Origin: Spirochaetota bacterium
Lineage (GTDB): Bacteria; Spirochaetota; Spirochaetia; Treponematales; Rectinemataceae
Direction: 5' to 3'
Length of the DNA stretch: 64,000 nucleotides
Assembly: GCA_026398595.1 (NCBI GenBank)
Contig: JAPLSO010000051.1
Location: 1-64,000, forward strand
Positions 42,600 to 51,487 of the stretch are shown here, piece after piece. Position numbers and translations under genes: made by a program. Each line of letters opens with the position of its first letter. The first letter of the stretch is position 1. The notes under the pieces were generated by a model, which saw nothing but the letters and a program-made list of their open reading frames with translations, was not told the DNA's origin and searched no databases.

Positions 42600-43847
42600 A
42601 TGGCGAGCATCGGACCGAAACTTCAAGAAGCGAGACTCAAGAAAGGCTTGACGCTCGAGCGCATAGCCGACGATACCAATATTGCGCTTCGCTTCCTCTC
42701 CAAGATTGAGAACGACGATTTCACGGGCTTTCCCGGTGAACCCTACATTGTGGGCTTTATCCGCAACTATGCCGAATACCTTGGTCTTGATCCTCAACCG
42801 CTCGTCGCGGCCTACAGAGGCGTCGATGAAGCCCCGGCGAAAGATGGGTCGGAAGAGAAGACGGTCCCGCAAGCCGGGGTTATCCAAACCGAACAGCCAA
42901 CGGCCCTTCCGCCTGAGGGCGAAGCCGCCCCGCTTAAGGATGGTAAAGCGCATCGGGCCGGAAAAGACTCGGAAAATCCTTTGGAAAGCAAGAGTGTCTC
43001 GTCACGGCGCCCGACTATCCGTACCTTCATCCGCCTAGGCGCCGCCTTCGCTATCCTCATCGTCGTCGCGGCGGCCTTCTGGATTCTGGCGGGCGGTGTG
43101 CTTTCCACACCCAAATCCGGGCCAAACTCCAAGGCCCCCGTGGAGTACAGGGTCGAAGGCTCTCCTTTCGAAAAGCGTCTTTATGTGGGGGACAGCCTTC
43201 TTGTCCCTTTAGGCGAAGAGGTCTACAAGATTGTCATCGCCGACATTGGAGATAAAGTGGAACTCGATACACCCTTCGGCCGTCAATCACTGAAGCTGGG
43301 CGAATCGGGAGTCCTGGACCCCAACTCCGATGGAGCGGCCGAGGCCACTCTTTCGATCGCCGATTTCGAGAAGCGCAGGCCGACTTCGGGCGCCCTCGTA
43401 AATGTCAGCCTTTCAACCCAGACCGTGGAGACTGCGGCTTCAGGGGAGGTAACGATATCGGGCAAAGCCCCTGCCCTTGGAACAGATATCACCGGCGGCG
43501 CCGACAAGGCCAAGTCCGATTTGGCTGTCATACTCCGTTCCGGCCGGGGTCCCTACCCCTTCGTCGTCCAGGTTTCTTTCCGCGGAAGTTGTCTTTTCCG
43601 CTATGAGGCCGACCGCAAGGAATGGGTCGAGAAATACTACGGCAAGGGAGAATCGACGACGATCAACGTGAATTCGGCTCTCACTATATGGACCTCGAAC
43701 GCTCAGGCCGCGAAGCTGAGCTTCCCTGCATCGGGAAGCAAACTCGTCGATCTGGAGCTGGGAGCCCCGGGCGAGATTGCCGTCAAGCGCATCTACTGGG
43801 ACTCGTCCGAGGGTTCCTGGGCCCTCGTCGCCTCCTCACTCGACTGA
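42600..43847 (+). CDS. RodZ-like helix-turn-helix membrane protein
   Basis: 415 residues. A Cro/CI-type helix-turn-helix (GPKLQEARLKKGLTLERIADDTNIALRFLSKIEND) is followed by an acidic linker, one transmembrane helix at about residues 144-168 (LGAAFAILIVVAAAFWIL) and a periplasmic domain of the DUF4115 kind (SFRGSCLFRYEADRKEWVEKYYGKGEST). This is the arrangement of RodZ, which links MreB to the cell-wall elongation machinery. The periplasmic part is longer than in E. coli RodZ. The downstream rimO starts seven bases after its stop. Confidence 0.83.
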   Translation: MASIGPKLQEARLKKGLTLERIADDTNIALRFLSKIENDDFTGFPGEPYIVGFIRNYAEYLGLDPQPLVAAYRGVDEAPAKDGSEEKTVPQAGVIQTEQPTALPPEGEAAPLKDGKAHRAGKDSENPLESKSVSSRRPTIRTFIRLGAAFAILIVVAAAFWILAGGVLSTPKSGPNSKAPVEYRVEGSPFEKRLYVGDSLLVPLGEEVYKIVIADIGDKVELDTPFGRQSLKLGESGVLDPNSDGAAEATLSIADFEKRRPTSGALVNVSLSTQTVETAASGEVTISGKAPALGTDITGGADKAKSDLAVILRSGRGPYPFVVQVSFRGSCLFRYEADRKEWVEKYYGKGESTTINVNSALTIWTSNAQAAKLSFPASGSKLVDLELGAPGEIAVKRIYWDSSEGSWALVASSLD

Positions 43848-43854
43848 AGGCGCC

Positions 43855-45177
43855 ATGAAATTCTTCATAGATCAGCACGGCTGTGCCAAGAACCAGGTGG
43901 ATGGGGAAGAAATCTCGGCGCGGCTTGAGGCGGCGGGCCACGAGTATGTCGCCTCGGGCGAGGAAGCCGATCTCGTCATCGTCAACTCCTGCGGATTCAT
44001 CGAGCCGGCCAAGCGCGAATCGATTGATGCCGTCATACGTATCAAGGCACTCTGGCCCGACAAGAAACTCATCCTGGCGGGCTGCCTCGCCCAGCGCTAC
44101 CCAGATGAACTGCTCTCGGAGATGAAAGAGATAGACGCCCTCATGGGCAACGCCGACTTGGCAGGAATACCCGACCTTGTCGCCGGTCTTAAAACAGGCT
44201 CACGGAAGGCTTTTGTTCCCGCCCAGCCCGAGATCATGGCCCCGAAATATTACGCCCGTACCCGTATCTTTGATTTCCCCGGCACTGCCTACGTCAAGAT
44301 CACCGAAGGCTGCGACAACCGCTGTACCTACTGCGCTATCCCTCTCATCAGGGGAAGGCTCAGATCCCGGCCTCTGCCCGATATACTCGCCGAATGCTCG
44401 GATCTCATCGCGAAGGGTATTTCCGAGATTGTCCTCATAGGCCAGGATCTGGGTTCCTATGGGGCCGAGACAAAAGGACCCGGCCTGCCCAAGCTTCTTG
44501 CGGCGCTCTCGGCCATGGAAGGTCAGTTCTGGGTCAGGGTACTTTACATACATCCCGACCATTTCCCTGAGGCGATACTCGAGGTCATGACCAGGGATAG
44601 ACGCATCCTTCCCTACTTCGATCTGCCTTTCCAGCATGCGTCTCGCAGAATTCTCAAGGAAATGAACCGGAGAGGATCGGCCGAGGAATACCTCGCCCTC
44701 GTGGCAAGGATCAGAGCCGCCCTGCCCGATTCCATGATCCGTTCCACCTTCCTTGTCGGCTTCCCGGGCGAGACCGACGAGGACTTCGCCCTTTTGGCGG
44801 CCTTCCAGCGGGACGCTGCCCTGGACTGGCTGGGCGTTTTTTCCTATTCGCGCGAGGAGGGGACTCAGGCTTACGCGATGAAGCCCCGGGTGACGAAGAA
44901 GCTGGCGGAGAAGCGGAAGCGTCTCATCGAGGAGGAACAGGAAAAGATCAGTCCGGCACGCCTCCAGAGGTTTATCGGCGAAGAGGTTGAAGTTCTGGTG
45001 GAGGAGAACGTGGAGGGTTCGGAGCTCTGTCTGGGCCGGGCCTGGATGCAGGCTCCCGAGGTAGACGGCCTGACGGTACTCAAAGGGGTCTTTAAGCCCG
45101 CTGACCGCGTCCGTGCCAGGATAGTCGCCGTGAATGGTATCGATCTCGAAGCCGAGCCTATGGAGCCCGGGAAGTGA
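43855..45177 (+). CDS. rimO: ribosomal protein S12 methylthiotransferase RimO
   Basis: 440-residue radical SAM enzyme that methylthiolates an Asp of ribosomal protein S12. The N-terminal UPF0004 domain holds three Cys (DQHGCAKNQVD, NSCGFI, AGCLAQRYP) for the auxiliary iron-sulfur cluster; the radical SAM motif is EGCDNRCTYCAIP; a C-terminal TRAM domain follows. The DQHGCAKNQVD form fits RimO better than MiaB. ATG at 43855 is preferred; the frame extends upstream into rodZ. The stop overlaps the GTG start of the helicase. Confidence 0.93.
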   Translation: MKFFIDQHGCAKNQVDGEEISARLEAAGHEYVASGEEADLVIVNSCGFIEPAKRESIDAVIRIKALWPDKKLILAGCLAQRYPDELLSEMKEIDALMGNADLAGIPDLVAGLKTGSRKAFVPAQPEIMAPKYYARTRIFDFPGTAYVKITEGCDNRCTYCAIPLIRGRLRSRPLPDILAECSDLIAKGISEIVLIGQDLGSYGAETKGPGLPKLLAALSAMEGQFWVRVLYIHPDHFPEAILEVMTRDRRILPYFDLPFQHASRRILKEMNRRGSAEEYLALVARIRAALPDSMIRSTFLVGFPGETDEDFALLAAFQRDAALDWLGVFSYSREEGTQAYAMKPRVTKKLAEKRKRLIEEEQEKISPARLQRFIGEEVEVLVEENVEGSELCLGRAWMQAPEVDGLTVLKGVFKPADRVRARIVAVNGIDLEAEPMEPGK

Positions 45178-47489
45178 CCCTATCCACACCCCAGCTTCCC
45201 CCCTATCTCTCCAGCCTCAACCCAGAGCAGCTCGAAGCCGTCCTCCACGAGGGCTCGCCCCTTCTCATCCTCGCGGGAGCGGGAACCGGCAAGACGAGGG
45301 TCATCACCACAAAGATAGCCTACCTGGTCAAGGAGCGTGGTATCTCGCCCGAATCCATCCTCGCTGTCACCTTTACCAACAAGGCTGCCCGGGAGATGCG
45401 GGAGAGGGCCACGGCCATCGAGATTTCCTGCGAAAGGTCGGTGATACGGACCTTCCACTCCTTCGGCGCCTGGTTCCTGCGGAGGAATGCCTCGGCCATC
45501 GGCCTCGATTCCAACTTCGTCATCTACGATGACGGCGACTCAAGTGAACTAGTCAGAGCCATTCTTCCCGAAGCCTCAAAACAGGAATGCAACCGCTATG
45601 CCTCGATGATAGCGCGAGCCAAGGACTTCGGGCTCGAACCCGATGCGCCCAACCTGTCGGTGCTTTTCCATGACGAGGAGTTCAGGCGGATCTACCACGA
45701 TTACACCGAGAGGCTCAGAAGAACCGGCAACGTGGATTTCGGCGACCTCATCGGCCTGCCCCAGGCAATCCTGGAAAAGGACGATGCCATCGCCCTCCGA
45801 ATGCGGCAGCGCTTTTCAGTCGTCCTCGTCGATGAGTACCAGGACTCGAACGTCGCCCAGTTTTCCCTCCTCCAGAAGCTGACTAGCCCAGCCACCTATG
45901 TCTGTGTCGTCGGCGACGACGACCAGTCCATCTATCGATTCAGGGGCGCCGAAGTCAAGAACATCCTCTCCTTTCCCCAGCGCTTTCCGGGCACCAAGAT
46001 CATCCGGCTCGAGAGGAACTATCGTTCCAGCCAGAGTATCCTGGATGTCGCGGGCAACATCGTCTCCCATAACTCTGGGAGGTTGGGGAAAACCCTTAGG
46101 GCGACCAAGCCGGGCGGGTACAAGCCCCAGCTCGCCCTTCTGGATGATCAGGAACAGGAAGTCGAGTTCTGCACGCGGCTGCTCCGGCAGCATATCCATG
46201 ATGGCGGGAGACTATCCGACGTCGCCATCCTCTACCGCACGAATGCCCAATCCCTCTCCTTCGAAAAGGAATTCCCCCGCAAGCTCATCCCCTACCGCCT
46301 CGTAGGCGCCCTGAGGTTCTACGAGCGCGAGGAGGTCAAGGACATCCTCGCCTATTTGTCCCTGATACAAAATCCGAGAGACGAGATCGCCTTCAAACGC
46401 GCCGTCAACAAACCCACGAGAGGCTTGGGCGACAGTTCGGTCGAGATCATACTCGAGACTGCAGCCAGACTCGGCCTAAACATAGTTGATGCCTGCGAAG
46501 AGAGCCGGCCTGCCATGAAGGGCAAGGCGGGGGCCGGCCTCGATGCCTTTCTCTCCATCCTCGGAAAAGCCCGCGCCCAGCTCAGGGCGGGTTCGGGCTT
46601 CTCCTCGGGCACGGGTGGACCCGAAGGTCCCTACTCCCTCTCGGATGGCGGCGAAGCCCTCCGCGACCGGGGGTCAAAATCGTTAGGCGCCCTCCTCGAG
46701 CTCATCATCGCGGAGAGCGGACTGGCCAGCTACCACAAGTCTCAGGACGAATTCGCAGGCACGCAGAAGCTCGCCAATATGGAGGAACTCGTCAGCGCGG
46801 CCTCTCTCTACCCTCTTGCCCAGGAGGGCCTGGCTGAATTCCTCGAGACCATCGAACTGGACAGGAGCTTCCAGGCCAAGGATGCTTCAGGCGAGAAGGA
46901 CGCGGTCAATCTGATCACGATGCACAACACGAAGGGACTCGAGTTCCCCGTCGTCATTGTCACAGGCTTGGAGCAGGGGCTCTTCCCCAGGGACGATGAG
47001 GAAGGCGAGGATATCGAGGAGCAGAGAAGGCTCTTCTACGTGTCGGTAACGCGGGCCAAGGACAGACTCTACCTCACCGCCTGCAGATGGAGGAGAATGA
47101 GGGGAAGGATCTTCGAGACCAGCCCTTCCCTCTTCCTCACCAAGATCGATCCATCGCTCTACGAGTTCTGGGGGGACAGTTCATCCTCTTCGGCTTTCGC
47201 GAGAAGAGCCGCCTTTGGCAAGAAGGCCGAGACGGCGAGGGAAAGCCGCCCGATTCCCCGTTCCGGCGACTTCGCCGTCCGACCGCAGCCGCCTACGCAA
47301 ATCCGTCCTCAATCGTCGGTTTGGAAGCAAGGCCAGGCCGTCTACCACGACGAATACGGCCAGGGTGTTATAATTAAATCGAGTGAGACCGAGAATTCCG
47401 GCTCACTTGTCATTGTCCAGTTCGATTCGGGGAAGGTGGCGCAGTTCTTCCCCAAGTACACAAGGAAACTCGAGAGGATAAAGGAATGA
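45174..47489 (+). CDS. UvrD/PcrA/Rep-family DNA helicase
   Basis: 771-residue superfamily 1A 3'-5' helicase. Motifs in order: Q-motif region LNPEQLEAV, Walker A AGAGTGKT, Walker B VDEYQD, motif III GDDDQSIYRFRGA, motif IV LERNYRSSQ, motif V NLITMHNTKGLEFPVVIV and motif VI RRLFYVSVTRAKDRL. A C-terminal tudor-like segment (GQAVYHDEYGQGVII) resembles PcrA. The start is a GTG overlapping the rimO stop (GTGA). It likely acts in repair or replication restart. The stop overlaps the next ATG. Confidence 0.93.
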   Translation: MTLSTPQLPPYLSSLNPEQLEAVLHEGSPLLILAGAGTGKTRVITTKIAYLVKERGISPESILAVTFTNKAAREMRERATAIEISCERSVIRTFHSFGAWFLRRNASAIGLDSNFVIYDDGDSSELVRAILPEASKQECNRYASMIARAKDFGLEPDAPNLSVLFHDEEFRRIYHDYTERLRRTGNVDFGDLIGLPQAILEKDDAIALRMRQRFSVVLVDEYQDSNVAQFSLLQKLTSPATYVCVVGDDDQSIYRFRGAEVKNILSFPQRFPGTKIIRLERNYRSSQSILDVAGNIVSHNSGRLGKTLRATKPGGYKPQLALLDDQEQEVEFCTRLLRQHIHDGGRLSDVAILYRTNAQSLSFEKEFPRKLIPYRLVGALRFYEREEVKDILAYLSLIQNPRDEIAFKRAVNKPTRGLGDSSVEIILETAARLGLNIVDACEESRPAMKGKAGAGLDAFLSILGKARAQLRAGSGFSSGTGGPEGPYSLSDGGEALRDRGSKSLGALLELIIAESGLASYHKSQDEFAGTQKLANMEELVSAASLYPLAQEGLAEFLETIELDRSFQAKDASGEKDAVNLITMHNTKGLEFPVVIVTGLEQGLFPRDDEEGEDIEEQRRLFYVSVTRAKDRLYLTACRWRRMRGRIFETSPSLFLTKIDPSLYEFWGDSSSSSAFARRAAFGKKAETARESRPIPRSGDFAVRPQPPTQIRPQSSVWKQGQAVYHDEYGQGVIIKSSETENSGSLVIVQFDSGKVAQFFPKYTRKLERIKE

Positions 47490-48265
47490 GCGAGGCTTTT
47501 GTCGGAGATCCCGTTTCCCTGCTCGCCGGACTTCCCCGCATACGCCGCGCGAGAGGCTGGCGCCTGTATGGCGAGGACGGGCGCCGTTTCCTCGATCTCT
47601 GGGCCGACGCAGGCAGAACAGTCACTGGACGCAGAACGGGAAGCCAGGGAAGGCTCGCCAAGGAACTCCTCGACCGTGGCCTCGTCTCCGATTTCCCTTC
47701 TTTTTGGGAGAAAAGACTCCTGAAGGAACTGGCTTCCTGGCTGCCGCACTACAGCGCGTTCCGCTTCTATCCGACCGAATCCGAAGTCCTTTCCATCCTC
47801 GGGTGCCCAGAATCGAGCCTCGGCAGGGAAAGACCTTTCGGCTCCTATCTCGGAGATGGATCGAAGGCCGATCTCGCCTTCGTCACCCTCCCTTTGGCGT
47901 CTGCCTGGTTCTTCACCGTCCTCGCGGCGAAAAAGGACGTCAGTCTCGCGGGATTGCCCAGCCCGGCGCCCCAGGCGACGATAAAACTTGCCCTGGGAAC
48001 CCGAGCCCTAGCCGAATTCAGGGAATTCGAACATGAAGTTGGGGAACATCACTGGTCAAGGTTGGACAAGCAGATAACCGGGCTCTTCGAACGGAAGGGC
48101 CCCTGGCTCATTCCCAGCTATGCCGAGAGAGCCCACACCGAAGTGTTCGAAGCCTGCCTCGCCGCTGGACTGCTCATCTCTCCCCTCTATAGCGAACCAT
48201 CCTTCATCCCCGGGGAGTTCGACGAAGGGGAAGTGGCTCCATTAAGAAAACTGCCCCGACCCTGA
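47486..48265 (+). CDS. unknown protein with aminotransferase-like features
   Basis: 259 residues, coupled to the helicase by an ATGA overlap. The N-terminus IRRARGWRLYGEDGRRFLDLWADAGRTVTGRR resembles the first strand of class III PLP aminotransferases, and YPTESEVLSIL and PLYSEPSFIPGEFDEGE could be later parts, but the protein is much too short and no PLP-binding Lys motif is visible. It may be a degenerate or non-catalytic relative. I cannot assign a function. The stop lies within a perfect palindrome shared with the convergent gene. Confidence 0.7.
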   Translation: MSEAFVGDPVSLLAGLPRIRRARGWRLYGEDGRRFLDLWADAGRTVTGRRTGSQGRLAKELLDRGLVSDFPSFWEKRLLKELASWLPHYSAFRFYPTESEVLSILGCPESSLGRERPFGSYLGDGSKADLAFVTLPLASAWFFTVLAAKKDVSLAGLPSPAPQATIKLALGTRALAEFREFEHEVGEHHWSRLDKQITGLFERKGPWLIPSYAERAHTEVFEACLAAGLLISPLYSEPSFIPGEFDEGEVAPLRKLPRP

Positions 48266-48279
48266 CAGAGACTGTCAGG
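48261..48279. terminator. palindrome containing two convergent stop codons
   Basis: CCTGACAG (48261-48268) and CTGTCAGG (48272-48279) form a perfect 8-bp hairpin with a three-base loop. The stop codons of both convergent genes lie in its arms. No T tract follows, so terminator function is uncertain. Confidence 0.4.
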
Positions 48280-49786
48280 CTTCCGTATCGAAGACGGTCT
48301 TGCCGGGCGCGAAGCCGCCCTCGTCCACAGCCGATCTCAGTCTTTCTATATCTGCCTGGCCTCGGCCTATCTCCTTGAACTCATAGCCCGTTGTGGTCAC
48401 ATCGGCCTCCGACCAGGCGGCGAGATTCCTCGCGATGCGCTCCGCGGCGGCGGGGTCGGCAGGTCTCGCCTCCTCCATCGGAGCCACCACTTCCTCGGGT
48501 TTCAGCTCGCCTGAGGTCTTGATGACCTTGCCGTAGAAGATCCTTCTCAGGTTTTCAAACTTGATGGCCTCATTGTGGCGTTTGAGCCCGAGAGAACGCA
48601 GGACTGGCACGGCGAAGAAGAGACCGGAAAAAATCAGGGGCACGACGCCCAGGCCCCAGAACATCGTTGGGACGGGATTGAGCGAACCAAGAAGCTGGAG
48701 GAGGTAACCCGCGGCAGAGTAGATGAAGGCGAAGCCTCCCTTTAGGGCGAGCCCCTTCACCGTATTGATATAGATCGAGGAGCCAACGGTGAGGGCGTTA
48801 TATAAGAAATACCCTCCGAAGGCTAGGTTGAAGACGTTGATTAACCTGAAAGTCCTGTCGGCCTTGGGACTGTTGGATGAGAACAGGCCCAGGCGTTTGA
48901 GAGGCAGGGGGGAGACGGACCCGTTGATGCCTGGTTCAGCCTTCGCGAGCAGTTTCGGGAAGCTGTAATACAGACATCCGGAATCTGACACCTCGGGACT
49001 CCCCTCGAACTCGAGGAGATAGGCATTGATGGCTGCTTCCGCCTCGGGGGCTTCCATCCCCATGATCGCCATGAATTCGGGCATGGTGATCAGACCTTTG
49101 TGGCTCTGGAGGAAAGCGAGAACCGCCCGTTTTTCTATCGTCGCCCAATTCTTGTTGGGATCGCCGTCGCCAAAGACATGGGAGAAGACGGCCTTGTGCA
49201 GTGGTCTTTTTTTCCCCCTGTCCAAGGAGAAGCCGCGGCGTTCGGGCCCTTTGAAAAGTTCGGAATAGAACCATATCCGGATGAGGGTATCGAAAAGCCT
49301 CGTCGTGAGCCAGAGTCCTCCCAGCCCCCCTCCTCTCCTGTCGTTCCTGCTCCTTCCCCCGCCTCCCTGCTGAACGGCCACGGAGGCGACGAGGGAGAAG
49401 AGGGCGATGCCGAGGAAGATGATGAAATAACCGACCAGCATGACGACAATCCAGACCTTGAAGAGGGCCTTGGCTCCCTCGACGGCGCCTTTAGCCAGGG
49501 CTCGGAGGATTTTTTTCATCCGTGGGCCGAAGCCCGTGAAACGGCTCTTCATCCCCCTCGGGAAGGAGTAGAGGATTTCACCTTTTTCCGTGACCTTGAG
49601 CCGCGCTCCGAATTCATCGGAGACAGCAGGCAGTTCGGCCTCCAGCTGCTGGAGAGGAAGGCCGGTGAGGCCAGCAAGGTCGGCGACTGTCGATTCGGTC
49701 CCCGTCTGTCTGAATCCCCAGACGATCTTTTCCCTGACCTTCATCCTGTCGTAATCATAGATTTTGTCGCTAGTATTCTCAGCCAC
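48275..49786 (-). CDS. membrane protein with two winged-helix-like domains
   Basis: 503 residues, function unknown. Residues about 10-75 look like a winged helix (MKVREKIVWGFRQTG to KGEILYSFP) and a similar unit recurs near 210-285 (EKRAVLAFLQSHKGLITMPEFMAIMG to GCLYYSFP). Between them is a hydrophobic stretch (VWIVVMLVGYFIIFLGIALFSLV) and a Gly/Arg-rich linker; three or so more membrane segments follow (INVFNLAFGGYFLYNALTV; GFAFIYSAAGYLLQLLG; VVPLIFSGLFFAVPVL). The start is a GTG with AGAGGA upstream. It follows glgA on the same strand. Confidence 0.75.
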   Translation of the reverse strand: MAENTSDKIYDYDRMKVREKIVWGFRQTGTESTVADLAGLTGLPLQQLEAELPAVSDEFGARLKVTEKGEILYSFPRGMKSRFTGFGPRMKKILRALAKGAVEGAKALFKVWIVVMLVGYFIIFLGIALFSLVASVAVQQGGGGRSRNDRRGGGLGGLWLTTRLFDTLIRIWFYSELFKGPERRGFSLDRGKKRPLHKAVFSHVFGDGDPNKNWATIEKRAVLAFLQSHKGLITMPEFMAIMGMEAPEAEAAINAYLLEFEGSPEVSDSGCLYYSFPKLLAKAEPGINGSVSPLPLKRLGLFSSNSPKADRTFRLINVFNLAFGGYFLYNALTVGSSIYINTVKGLALKGGFAFIYSAAGYLLQLLGSLNPVPTMFWGLGVVPLIFSGLFFAVPVLRSLGLKRHNEAIKFENLRRIFYGKVIKTSGELKPEEVVAPMEEARPADPAAAERIARNLAAWSEADVTTTGYEFKEIGRGQADIERLRSAVDEGGFAPGKTVFDTEA

Positions 49787-49828
49787 GTTGTCCTCTGGAA
49801 TTCGGGGGCTTAAGCCGCCCGGCCGGAA

Positions 49829-51307
49829 TCAAAAAATTCTTGTCTTTCTCCTGCCCAGGGCACGGGAATAGACTGCCACATACTCCATCGCCGATTTCTC
49901 CCAAGAGAAAACCCTCGTCATAGCCTTTCGTTTCATGGAAATTATATGGCCAGGCCTTTCATACCAAGCCCAGACAGCCCAGCCGATCGTATTGTAGAGA
50001 GCGCGGGGTGTCAGGTCGTCGAACATGAAGCCTGTACCTTCCCCGGTCTCCTGGGAGTAGTTCTCGACCGTATCGGCCAGTCCTCCTGTCCTGTGGACCA
50101 CCGGGAGTGTCCCATAACGCAGGGAGTACATCTGATTGAGGCCGCAGGGTTCGTAGCGGCTGGGCATGAGATAGAAGTCCGATCCCGCCTCGACGAGATG
50201 GGCCAGTCTTTCGTCGTAGCCTATTTTGGCCTTGAATTGGGGATAGAGGGATGAGAGGCGCTTGAGTTCGTCCTCGCACCATTGGTCCCCCGAGCCGACA
50301 ACGGCGATCTGTGCCATGAGGGAGGAGCAGAGATGCTCAGCCGCCCCGTAGTGTTTGCCGAAAAGTTCACCTATGCCTTTCTGCTCGGTCAGCCGGGCCA
50401 CCATACCGAAAAGCGGAACCGACGGATCGATGGGCAGTCCAAATAGCTCCTGAAGCTCGCGCTTGCACTTTTCCTTTCCGGAGAGGTCGCCCGCCGAGTA
50501 GGTAGAGGTGATGAGTGGATCGGTCTCGGGATTCCAGGTGTCCGTGTCGACGCCATTGAGAATGCCGACGAGATCCCGGCTCCTGTGCCGCAGAAGGCCG
50601 TCCATGCCAAAACCATAGCCTGGGGTCTGGATCTCCCGCGCATAGGTAGGGGAAACGGTTGTCAGACAGTCGGCCGTCGTTATTCCGGCCTTGAGGAGGT
50701 TGATATCATCGTGGAACTCGAGACCAGCACCATGGAACTGCTCCCAGTCGAGCCCGAGGGAGGAGAAATGTTCCTTGGGATAGACGCCCTGGTAACCCAG
50801 ATTATGGATGGTGAGTATCGTCGCCGTGTCCTTGAATTCGCCAGTTCTCTCCAAGGTGGAAGCATAGACAGGGACAAGAGAGGAAGGCCAATCGTGGGCA
50901 TGGAATACTTCGGGAAACCATTCCAGCTTCCTGCAGAGTTGAAAGGCTGCTTTTGAAAGCAGAGCGAAGCGTTCCGGGTTATCGGCGTATTCCTCGCGGC
51001 TCGAGGGACCGTAGACGCCAGACCTGCCATAGTACTTTTCGAAGTCGAGAAAATAGACGGGAACCTTGGAATTAGGAAGTTGGGACGAGAATATCCTGAT
51101 CCAATGCTCACTCCCGCCTACCCAGACGCTCAAGGGATCGGGAAGAGCCTCAAGCTTATCCCGATCGATCGAGTAATACCGTGGAATGAGGACTCTGACG
51201 TCATGACCCAGCCTCGAAAAGGCTATGGAAAGGGCCGATACGGCATCGCCAAGCCCACCCGACTTGGCGAAGGGGACGGCCTCGCTCGTGATCATGAGAA
51301 TCTTCAC
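49829..51307 (-). CDS. glgA: glycogen synthase (ADP-glucose type)
   Basis: 492-residue GT5 glycosyltransferase that extends alpha-1,4-glucan from ADP-glucose. The N-terminal MKILMITSEAVPFAKSGGLGDAVSALS contains the substrate-binding KxGGLGD; VFHAHDWPSSLVPVY and LTIHNLGYQGVYP follow; the C-terminal half has LFGMVARLTEQKGIG, LMPSRYEPCGLNQMYSLRYGTLPVV with the catalytic Glu. The start is a GTG with GGAGG about seven bases upstream. It has its own promoter at 51386-51414. Confidence 0.94.
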   Translation of the reverse strand: MKILMITSEAVPFAKSGGLGDAVSALSIAFSRLGHDVRVLIPRYYSIDRDKLEALPDPLSVWVGGSEHWIRIFSSQLPNSKVPVYFLDFEKYYGRSGVYGPSSREEYADNPERFALLSKAAFQLCRKLEWFPEVFHAHDWPSSLVPVYASTLERTGEFKDTATILTIHNLGYQGVYPKEHFSSLGLDWEQFHGAGLEFHDDINLLKAGITTADCLTTVSPTYAREIQTPGYGFGMDGLLRHRSRDLVGILNGVDTDTWNPETDPLITSTYSAGDLSGKEKCKRELQELFGLPIDPSVPLFGMVARLTEQKGIGELFGKHYGAAEHLCSSLMAQIAVVGSGDQWCEDELKRLSSLYPQFKAKIGYDERLAHLVEAGSDFYLMPSRYEPCGLNQMYSLRYGTLPVVHRTGGLADTVENYSQETGEGTGFMFDDLTPRALYNTIGWAVWAWYERPGHIISMKRKAMTRVFSWEKSAMEYVAVYSRALGRRKTRIF

Positions 51308-51385
51308 AGCAGCGCCTCCGCTTCAAGATGGTAGGTCGATCGCTTCCAGCCCGGCGCCCCTGACCAGGCTTGATGATAGGTATTG

Positions 51386-51414
51386 ATTATACAGGCCACG
51401 GCTTGGTTCCGCAA
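51386..51414 (-). promoter_or_regulatory. promoter of glgA
   Basis: TTGCGG (51414-51409) and a consensus TATAAT (51391-51386) on the minus strand are 17 bases apart. The leader would be about 70 bases. Confidence 0.6.
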
Positions 51415-51487
51415 TGAGGACCCGATTCAGCTCCGGAGCTTGAAGCGGAGCGCCGATTGGAAGGCGCTTTAGCGGTGGAGGTCAACC

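Noticed and set aside
44200-45189. 329-codon open frame opposite rimO
   Set aside because: Antisense shadow with no domain, while the plus strand has the full RimO motif set.
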